Shown: positions 59,174 to 64,000 of the stretch, one piece after another | Position numbering within the stretch: the first letter of the stretch is position 1 | Layout of the letters: each line of letters begins with the position of its first letter | Assembly (NCBI RefSeq): GCF_023702125.1 | Contig: NZ_CP098416.1 | Coordinates: 1-64,000, forward strand | Direction of reading: 5' to 3' | Source of the DNA: Halorubrum hochsteinianum | GTDB lineage: Archaea > Halobacteriota > Halobacteria > Halobacteriales > Haloferacaceae | DNA: 64,000 nt | Notes under the pieces: generated by a model | The model's input: the letters and a program-made list of their open reading frames with translations, nothing else | Databases searched by the model: none | Told to the model about the DNA's origin: nothing | Translations under genes and position numbers: made by a program

Positions 59174-59860
59174 ATGAACGGGAATGTACCTGTAGCCAGT
59201 TCGGAATCGGTTCCAGTCGCATCGCCAGGTCAGGCTCACCGAGACGCAGTCGAATACGTCGGCTTCCGCGTCGACGGCCAAGCCGTCGTGCTGAACCTCT
59301 CGGAGCATCGGCGACTCTCCCTCGAGCGCAGTCTGGACCTCGTCAACCACAGTCCAAGCGGGTTCGAGTGGGGGTACAGTGGTAGCGGGCCCGCCCAGCT
59401 CGCGTGCGCGCTCCTCCTCGACTACTACGACGATGAGCAGTTCGCCCGTGAGCACTACATCGCGTTCCGGAATCAGGTAGTTTCGCAGCTGGAGTGCGAC
59501 AGTGCCGCGGCGTGCTGGCACCTCCCCGGCGAGGAGATCAACGCCGCGATGGCGACCCTTACCGACGACGTCGTCGCCCTCACCGACGGCGGACGGCCGT
59601 CACCGACGCTCCCCGAGAACTGGCGAGCCGTCTCTCGCCAGGACCGGCGGGTCTTCCAGCGCGCTGATCGCGACCACTACATCGTACTCGGGGATGGAAC
59701 CGACGAGTGGCTGGTCGTACTCTGCAGCCAAGGCGACCGTGCATATCCTGCCCCGCTCGCACATCGGACGGTTGCCGAGGATGCTGACGTGGAACAGGTA
59801 ATCCGGGAACTCGCCGAAGTGAGCAACGACCTCATCGAACCCCCGGAGGGGGAGCACTGA
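59174..59860 (+). CDS. DUF6166-like haloarchaeal protein
   Basis: 228 residues. The stretch HSPSGFEWGYSGSGPAQLA is the hallmark of DUF6166, a domain common in haloarchaeal plasmids and proviruses. It is followed by LLLDYYDDEQFAREHYIAF. The rest is alpha/beta and acidic. Its last base overlaps the next start, which makes a coupled three-gene set (59174, 59860, 59988). Function unknown. Confidence 0.75.
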   Translation: MNGNVPVASSESVPVASPGQAHRDAVEYVGFRVDGQAVVLNLSEHRRLSLERSLDLVNHSPSGFEWGYSGSGPAQLACALLLDYYDDEQFAREHYIAFRNQVVSQLECDSAAACWHLPGEEINAAMATLTDDVVALTDGGRPSPTLPENWRAVSRQDRRVFQRADRDHYIVLGDGTDEWLVVLCSQGDRAYPAPLAHRTVAEDADVEQVIRELAEVSNDLIEPPEGEH

Positions 59861-59991
59861 TGGAGACGCTTCGACTGGCGCGAGCCACCCATCAGCTCCT
59901 CGAACGTGGTGTCGAGGCGCTCGAGAAAATCGGGCGTGAACTGGAGCGATACAACGACCGACAGGAGCGCACCGACGACACCGACTCGTGA
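59860..59991 (+). CDS. Small helical protein between two coupled genes
   Basis: 43 residues: METLRLARATHQLLERGV, then ALEKIGRELERYNDRQE and a polar tail. It is one amphipathic helix pair. The start overlaps the previous stop by one base and the stop overlaps the next start (GTGA at 59988-59991). Easily missed because of its length. The double overlap supports it. Function unknown. Confidence 0.6.
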   Translation: METLRLARATHQLLERGVEALEKIGRELERYNDRQERTDDTDS

Positions 59992-60653
59992 CCGAAACTC
60001 ACTCTCTAGACCAAATACGGAGTACCGGCTTCCAATATACGCCTACCCCCGAGGGGTGCTCGTGTCCCATCCATCGGGAGGGGCAGCCGGTCACGGCGCC
60101 GCTCGGTTTGCGGTTCGCAGAGCGCGTCCATATCGAATCGATCCCGCGCCATGTCGCCGGCGCGATCTACGAAGCACATCACTCCTATATGGACGATGTC
60201 CCCCGGACGAATCTCGTCCATCACGGACTCTGTTACCAGGACCAGCTACTAGGTGCGATTACGTGGCGCTATCCGCTGATTCGCTCGCTGGAATACGACG
60301 GGACGCGATTCGAGGGTGACGAAATCGTCGAGGCAGCACGGATTTGCATCGGGGTCGATTTCCCCAATCTCGCCTCTGCCGCCCTCGCCCGGTCGATGGA
60401 ACGATTCGTGCGTCGTCACGGTCGGCGACGAGGCGTTCGGCTCCTGCTGACGTTCGTGCGAGCCGACTTCGACGGCTCGATGATCAAAGCGCTCAGAGAC
60501 AAGGGCTGGCACTGTGCCGGTAAAACGGACCCCGGCCAAGCGGGAAATCGCCCCGATAAGCAGATCCGAGAGCAGCCAAAGTGGCGGTTTCTCTGCGAAG
60601 TTCCAGCTGAGTCCGACCGGGAACAGGCCTCACTCGGGAGGTGGTCCCCGTGA
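59988..60653 (+). CDS. Mom-like GNAT-fold protein, putative
   Basis: 221 residues from GTG 59988. The sequence follows the order seen in phage Mom-type acyltransferase-fold proteins: AIYEAHHSYMDDVPRTNLVHHG, a strand with LLGAITWRYP, the segment ASAALARSMERFVRR, and a motif LLLTFVRADFDGSMIKALRDKGW. A CSC-PIH start is also seen. Mom modifies adenines in phage DNA to resist restriction, but the match here is by pattern, so this is a hypothesis. It is coupled on both sides (GTGA at the next start, 60650). Confidence 0.45.
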   Translation: MTETHSLDQIRSTGFQYTPTPEGCSCPIHREGQPVTAPLGLRFAERVHIESIPRHVAGAIYEAHHSYMDDVPRTNLVHHGLCYQDQLLGAITWRYPLIRSLEYDGTRFEGDEIVEAARICIGVDFPNLASAALARSMERFVRRHGRRRGVRLLLTFVRADFDGSMIKALRDKGWHCAGKTDPGQAGNRPDKQIREQPKWRFLCEVPAESDREQASLGRWSP

Positions 60654-61192
60654 CCACGAAAGCCAGTCTCGATGAATTCGTAGCGGAGGCTGATTCGGAC
60701 GGCCATACAGATGACGGCCCATCGGTCGTCGACCAGCTTTTGAAACCGGTATCGCCGTCGCTCGGACTACGGCTCGTCCCGGGCAGGGGTGACCCAATAT
60801 ACCTCCAAAACAGGGGGACCGAACGCTACCTGTTCCGAGATGACCACGAGCGATGGTTCATCCTCCAGCCCTCAGCCAAGAAATCGGTCGACGACTTCGT
60901 TCGCTGGGTGTATCTCCCCGAGGACAAGCCAACCGAGATCGCCCGAACAGCAATGGGTCAACGGACGGTTCTCGGCTACAGGTACGTTACGCGGAGCGAG
61001 GCTCCCGAGCCGGTGGCGACGACGGTGACAGCGATGTTCGTCAGCGAGCCTTGGCCCGACGCCACCTACGAGTGTGGATCGTGTAGTAGAGAGTTCGACT
61101 CACCGCATAGTCACGCTCGGCATTGCTGGGAAGCACACCCCTGGATTCCAAATCCTGAGCAGGTCCGGGTACGGAGAGACGAATCTGAGTAG
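60650..61192 (+). CDS. C2H2-like zinc finger protein
   Basis: 180 residues from GTG 60650, coupled to the Mom-like gene. An acidic N-terminus is followed by a strand-rich domain (YLFRDDHERWFILQPSAKK) and a C-terminal zinc finger YECGSCSREFDSPHSHARHCWEA in which CGSC and H-x3-H-type residues could hold zinc. It may bind DNA. A TTAACCAAC inverted repeat begins 38 nt after the stop. Confidence 0.65.
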   Translation: MTTKASLDEFVAEADSDGHTDDGPSVVDQLLKPVSPSLGLRLVPGRGDPIYLQNRGTERYLFRDDHERWFILQPSAKKSVDDFVRWVYLPEDKPTEIARTAMGQRTVLGYRYVTRSEAPEPVATTVTAMFVSEPWPDATYECGSCSREFDSPHSHARHCWEAHPWIPNPEQVRVRRDESE

Positions 61193-61229
61193 TTCCGACA
61201 TCTGATCCGAGCCTTGGACTGGATCTGGA

Positions 61230-61271
61230 TTAACCAACACTCCCCGCCATTTAGAGAGGGGCGTTGGTTAA
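61230..61271. repeat. TTAACCAAC / GTTGGTTAA inverted repeat, copy 4
   Basis: Arms 61230-61238 and 61263-61271, spacer 24 nt; followed 16 nt later by the leader hairpin at 61287. Confidence 0.75.
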
Positions 61272-61286
61272 CGTGGTGTTGTTTTT

Positions 61287-61312
61287 GCGCCCGGGAGAGG
61301 GGCGCAGGGCGC
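61287..61312 (+). promoter_or_regulatory. GC leader hairpin (before 61319)
   Basis: GCGCCC / GGGCGC stem after GTTTTT, loop GGGAGAGGGGCGCA; start codon ATG 61319 follows 6 nt later. Confidence 0.5.
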
Positions 61313-61318
61313 GAGACG

Positions 61319-62524
61319 ATGCAGTCGCACGTCGACGAGGATTCCTTAAGTGAGGTGACTGAGATGAAAGATCCAGAGTCCAGAACCATCTTCGCTGGCG
61401 TCGATGGGCGTACCGACACCGAACTACCCGAGTGGTACCGAGAGCGTCACGGGGATGCAGACCCCGTGACCTTCGGCGAGGCGGTTCGTGATCTTCCGCA
61501 GGCCGTCGAGACGACCGTGGCGTACCAGAATCCCTACACCGACGAGTGGGTTGAGACGGAGCGGTTCAACGCACTCGTCGAGCCGAGTCGCGCTCGGGAG
61601 CAGGCCCGAGATGAGGACGCGGACACGGACCCGTTGTTCCACGTTCCCACTGACAGCTACTCGATCATCAACCCGGTCGACGTCTACGGGCCGCTGGAGG
61701 AGGTTCTCCGCGAGGAGACCATCGACGGGACGCCGCTGGGTGACGTGATGTTCGGCGAGATTCGGCGCTACCGGGGCGGCGGCGAGGTGCATATGGACAT
61801 CATGTTCGACGGCCTCGAGGTGCGCCTCCCCGGCCGGTCGGATCCGATCACGATGGGCGTCACGTCGGGCTACGACTTCTTCGGCGAGCACGCCGTCTAC
61901 GTGGAGGGGTTCGCCCAAGACGGCTACTGCTCGAACACGATGCGTTCGCTCACCGACAAGGAGGTCATCAAACACGTCGGCGACGTCCGGAACTTCCGGA
62001 CCTGGTGGGAGGAACTCCTCGCACAGGTCGAACTCGTCGCCGATGACCTCTTCGAGTTCATCCGGGACGCCCAGGACATCGACCTCGACTTTTCGGAGCT
62101 CCCGTTCACTGTCACGGAGTTCTACACCCTGCTGGGCTTCCCGGACTACCTGGCCGAGCGTGCCGCCGGCGATGCAGAAGCCAATGCGGCGTCACCCTTC
62201 GAGATCGATATGTGGACGCTGCATTCCGGCGCGACGTACGCTCTCACCCACTTCTTCCAGGGGAAAGAGGGGGCATCCCTCGATCAGTACGTTCGGATCG
62301 CCAACGACATTCTGTTCAACCCGGAAGGCACGATCGAGCGCGTCGAGCAGGCGTACGAGCAGCAGCTAGAGGCGGACGGTGACGACGGGTCACAGGCGTC
62401 GCTGGCCGGCGAGCGAGCGCTGGCGAGCATCGAGCGCGTCAGCGACGACCTGCAGGAGAAAGTCGAACAGTTCGAAGAACGCGAGGACGCGCTGCGCGAG
62501 CGGTTCCAAGAGGCGATGGGCTAA
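61319..62524 (+). CDS. Large conserved plasmid protein (DUF932-like, tentative)
   Basis: 401 residues from ATG 61319; ATG 61364 is an alternative, and the open frame runs further upstream to 61214 through the hairpin. The middle (VPTDSYSIINPVDVYGPLEEVL, then VTSGYDFFGEHAVYVEGFA) and the long helical second half resemble the DUF932 family of plasmid and phage proteins. The C-terminus is a coiled coil (DDLQEKVEQFEEREDALRERF). Function unknown; the family is usually linked to mobile elements. Confidence 0.6.
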   Translation: MQSHVDEDSLSEVTEMKDPESRTIFAGVDGRTDTELPEWYRERHGDADPVTFGEAVRDLPQAVETTVAYQNPYTDEWVETERFNALVEPSRAREQARDEDADTDPLFHVPTDSYSIINPVDVYGPLEEVLREETIDGTPLGDVMFGEIRRYRGGGEVHMDIMFDGLEVRLPGRSDPITMGVTSGYDFFGEHAVYVEGFAQDGYCSNTMRSLTDKEVIKHVGDVRNFRTWWEELLAQVELVADDLFEFIRDAQDIDLDFSELPFTVTEFYTLLGFPDYLAERAAGDAEANAASPFEIDMWTLHSGATYALTHFFQGKEGASLDQYVRIANDILFNPEGTIERVEQAYEQQLEADGDDGSQASLAGERALASIERVSDDLQEKVEQFEEREDALRERFQEAMG

Positions 62525-62590
62525 GAGCAGTCGAAGAGAAGATTCGCCAGGCGTGCTTCCGTTCTAGCGGCTGGAATCCACTGCTGACAG

Positions 62591-62597
62591 TATTAAG
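62591..62597 (+). promoter_or_regulatory. TATA box of the 62622 gene
   Basis: TATTAAG, about 28 nt before ATG 62622, fits a leaderless transcript. Confidence 0.5.
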
Positions 62598-62621
62598 TGA
62601 GTAGGGGCGTACCCAGAGACC

Positions 62622-62933
62622 ATGTCTATTGAGCATAATCCGACTCACGACGCGCGAGAGCCACAGCAGGGGGATATAGAGACTTTTGAAGAGTTGGAGT
62701 CTGGTGACTCGGTCAAATTCTTTGAATGGCCCGTCGAGCCGTTGACCGTGATCGGCTGGGAAGAAGACGATAATGTCGGGAAGCGGGTACGAGTTGAAGC
62801 AGAAGGCGGCGAGTCGTTTCTCTACCAGGTAGACGGCCACCTCTGGCATTACGTCCCTGAGGACGAGTTCGCCGGCGAGAATAACCCATACCCTGTTCAG
62901 AACCTCGTTTTGCTCGAATCCTCGGAAGCCTGA
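62622..62933 (+). CDS. Small acidic hypothetical protein
   Basis: 103 residues. A disordered N-terminus precedes a small beta-rich domain (SVKFFEWPVEPLTVIGWEEDD, RVRVEAEGGESFLYQVDGHLWHYVPE) that looks like an SH3-type barrel. It has its own TATA box. No family recognised. Confidence 0.6.
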   Translation: MSIEHNPTHDAREPQQGDIETFEELESGDSVKFFEWPVEPLTVIGWEEDDNVGKRVRVEAEGGESFLYQVDGHLWHYVPEDEFAGENNPYPVQNLVLLESSEA

Positions 62934-63072
62934 TTGGGCTTCGAGACAGCGCGAATCCTGTCGTGAAGGCCTCTATTTTGATGGCCCCATTCGCAGTGGG
63001 TGCACCTTCCCAAGATCTACTGCTTCAATTCTCTGCTGTTGCTCGTGCCCTCGATAGGTGGAGGCATCCGTT

Positions 63073-63294
63073 ATGGGTACTTCTACAGACGACTCAGAGG
63101 CGTCAGACGAATTTCCACCTGAAAAGCGGCTTGAAGCACCGAACACGCGCCTGATCAAGGCAGGGATCGCGACGATTCCGGATATGGAAACCCTCCAGGA
63201 GTGCGTTGCCTACGAGAACGCCCACCAGAATCGAACGCAGATTCTGCGCCGGCTCAAGTGGAAGGCTGAAGAGCTACGTGAGGGCGAAGAGTAA
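63073..63294 (+). CDS. Small helical hypothetical protein
   Basis: 73 residues from ATG 63073. An acidic, disordered start, then NTRLIKAGIATIPDMETLQECV and a helix AHQNRTQILRRLKWKAEEL. The pattern MxTLxxCVxYENxxxxRxxILxxL suggests a small DNA-binding or adaptor helix-bundle, common on haloarchaeal plasmids. It is followed 9 nt after its stop by a TTAACCAAC inverted repeat. Confidence 0.6.
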   Translation: MGTSTDDSEASDEFPPEKRLEAPNTRLIKAGIATIPDMETLQECVAYENAHQNRTQILRRLKWKAEELREGEE

Positions 63295-63303
63295 GTTCTG
63301 GTC

Positions 63304-63345
63304 TTAACCAACATATTCCGCGTGGATTTCCTTATTGTTGGTTAA
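63304..63345. repeat. TTAACCAAC / GTTGGTTAA inverted repeat, copy 5
   Basis: Arms 63304-63312 and 63337-63345, spacer 24 nt; a leader hairpin follows at 63369. Confidence 0.75.
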
Positions 63346-63368
63346 TTGCCTGAGTCTCGGTTTTTCGG

Positions 63369-63389
63369 GCCCCTGAATGGGTGCGGGGC
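63369..63389 (+). promoter_or_regulatory. GC leader hairpin with GAATGGGTG loop (before 63418)
   Basis: GCCCC / GGGGC stem after GTTTTTCGG, 28 nt before the start. Confidence 0.5.
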
Positions 63390-63417
63390 AGCCAGCAGCG
63401 GCCTCGCGAGCCTAATC

Positions 63418-64000
63418 ATGTCCCTCGAGCTGAGATCCAGCGCCAGCACCGCTCGCGAAATCGCCGCCGCCAGACAGGCAGACTACGTGGCGTTTCTGCA
63501 TCGAGCCCCGTTTGTCGTCGACGCTGTCGACCTCGGCTTCCTTCCCGGCTTTCGCGAGGATTGTGGGTATCAGGAGGCGCAGTATCAGAACCTTAGCCTC
63601 CCCGTCGGGATGCTCGACAACGATTTCCGGAATCCCGATCTGGAGCGGTTCGTCGACCGTTTCTTCGAGTACGAACCTCAGGTCGGGGTCATCGGGGACG
63701 TCGACGAAATCGACGACGTCGACGCCCACGTCGCTGCTGCTCGTGAGATCCAAGCGAGCTACCCCGAGGCCGAGCTCATCGTCGTTCCGAAGTCGCGGGC
63801 GGTAATCGACGCGATCCCCGAGACCCTCGTCCTCGGATATTCACGAGGATACGCCGACCGCCTGGCCCACGAGTTCTCCGACCCAGCCGATTGGAGAGGG
63901 CGGCGCGTCCACATCCTCGGCGGGAGTCCGCCCAAGCAGCTCGATGCCATTCGACAGCTTACCCGACCGACACTCACGGACGAGCCACCAGCCGACATCG
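63418..64000 (+). CDS. TGT/DpdA-like TIM-barrel protein, cut by the window end
   Basis: At least 194 residues from ATG 63418, running out of the window without a stop. A start AREIAAARQADYVAFLHRAP leads into alternating strands and helices (VGVIGDVDEIDDVDAHVAAA, then ELIVVPKSRAV, ETLVLGYSRGYADRL and RRVHILGGSPPKQLDAI). This is a TIM-barrel pattern reminiscent of tRNA-guanine transglycosylase paralogues such as DpdA, which insert 7-deazaguanines into DNA, and of the haloarchaeal DUF6610 proteins as I recall them. The nucleophilic Asp cannot be named with confidence. Confidence 0.55.
   Translation, partial: MSLELRSSASTAREIAAARQADYVAFLHRAPFVVDAVDLGFLPGFREDCGYQEAQYQNLSLPVGMLDNDFRNPDLERFVDRFFEYEPQVGVIGDVDEIDDVDAHVAAAREIQASYPEAELIVVPKSRAVIDAIPETLVLGYSRGYADRLAHEFSDPADWRGRRVHILGGSPPKQLDAIRQLTRPTLTDEPPADI

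Noticed and set aside
58095-59177. 360-residue plus-strand open frame across the Mrr-like gene
   Set aside because: Shadow; composition is RDV-rich repeats typical of an antisense reading.
61214-61318. Upstream extension of the 61319 gene through the inverted repeat
   Set aside because: The frame is open but would translate the TTAACCAAC repeat and leader hairpin, which are shared non-coding elements elsewhere.

Overview
The window is haloarchaeal (class Halobacteria; genus not determinable from the sequence alone). Predicted proteins are strongly acidic, most of the DNA is GC-rich, secreted proteins carry twin-arginine lipoprotein signals, many start codons lie about 25-30 nt from a TATA box (leaderless style), and archaeal-only genes are present (TFB, archaeo-eukaryotic primase, DUF1931-type histone-fold protein). 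ParA partition genes, a tyrosine integrase, a type IV secretion/conjugation operon, plasmid-type small genes and mobile elements point to a megaplasmid or integrated conjugative element. No rRNA, tRNA or CRISPR array was found.

Layout. 0-1.3 kb: ParA and its acidic partner. 2.4-6 kb: metal ABC transporter operon and a DtxR-type regulator, abutted by an IS4-superfamily transposase (6-7.7 kb). 8.2-9.4 kb: integrase. 9.4-13.2 kb: small unknown genes, PadR regulator, DUF1931-like protein, exonuclease VII subunits. 13.4-27.3 kb: one long, mostly overlapping operon for conjugation (pilin-like protein, secreted and lipoprotein components, VirB6-like channel, VirB4 split into two genes, coupling ATPase) ending in a plasmid primase pair. 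27.8-30.2 kb: small plasmid genes and a MazF-type toxin-antitoxin operon. 30.6-36.6 kb: an AT-richer, acquired-looking block with a beta-helix lipoprotein, a lone SIR2-like protein, two 140-bp MITEs with perfect 9-bp target duplications, a TnpB with a rearranged catalytic site, and a HEPN (ApeA-like) protein. 37-37.9 kb: OB-fold ssDNA-binding protein with a highly structured leader. 38-42.7 kb: a defence locus with a nuclease-APAZ protein and a short prokaryotic Argonaute, divergent from a PIN-domain gene and a Panacea-like gene. 42.8-44.7 kb: plasmid TFB and a zinc protein. 45-48.4 kb: class I ribonucleotide reductase operon (nrdR, a hidden 46-codon gene, small and large subunits). 48.6-64 kb: accessory cargo of small zinc-binding proteins, lipoproteins, a second (canonical) TnpB, a membrane-anchored Mrr-like nuclease, a Mom-like protein, and a TGT/DpdA-like gene cut by the window end.

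The most interesting points are (i) the short Argonaute/nuclease-APAZ locus with its PIN/Panacea neighbours, (ii) the SIR2 - MITE - TnpB - HEPN - MITE block, (iii) two dispersed non-coding signals: a GC-rich leader hairpin with a conserved GGGTG-type loop found before at least twelve genes, and a TTAACCAAC / GTTGGTTAA inverted repeat with a constant 23-25 nt spacer placed just after five stop codons, and (iv) a ~100-nt repeated GC-rich element whose variable core keeps its pairing, which looks like a non-coding RNA.
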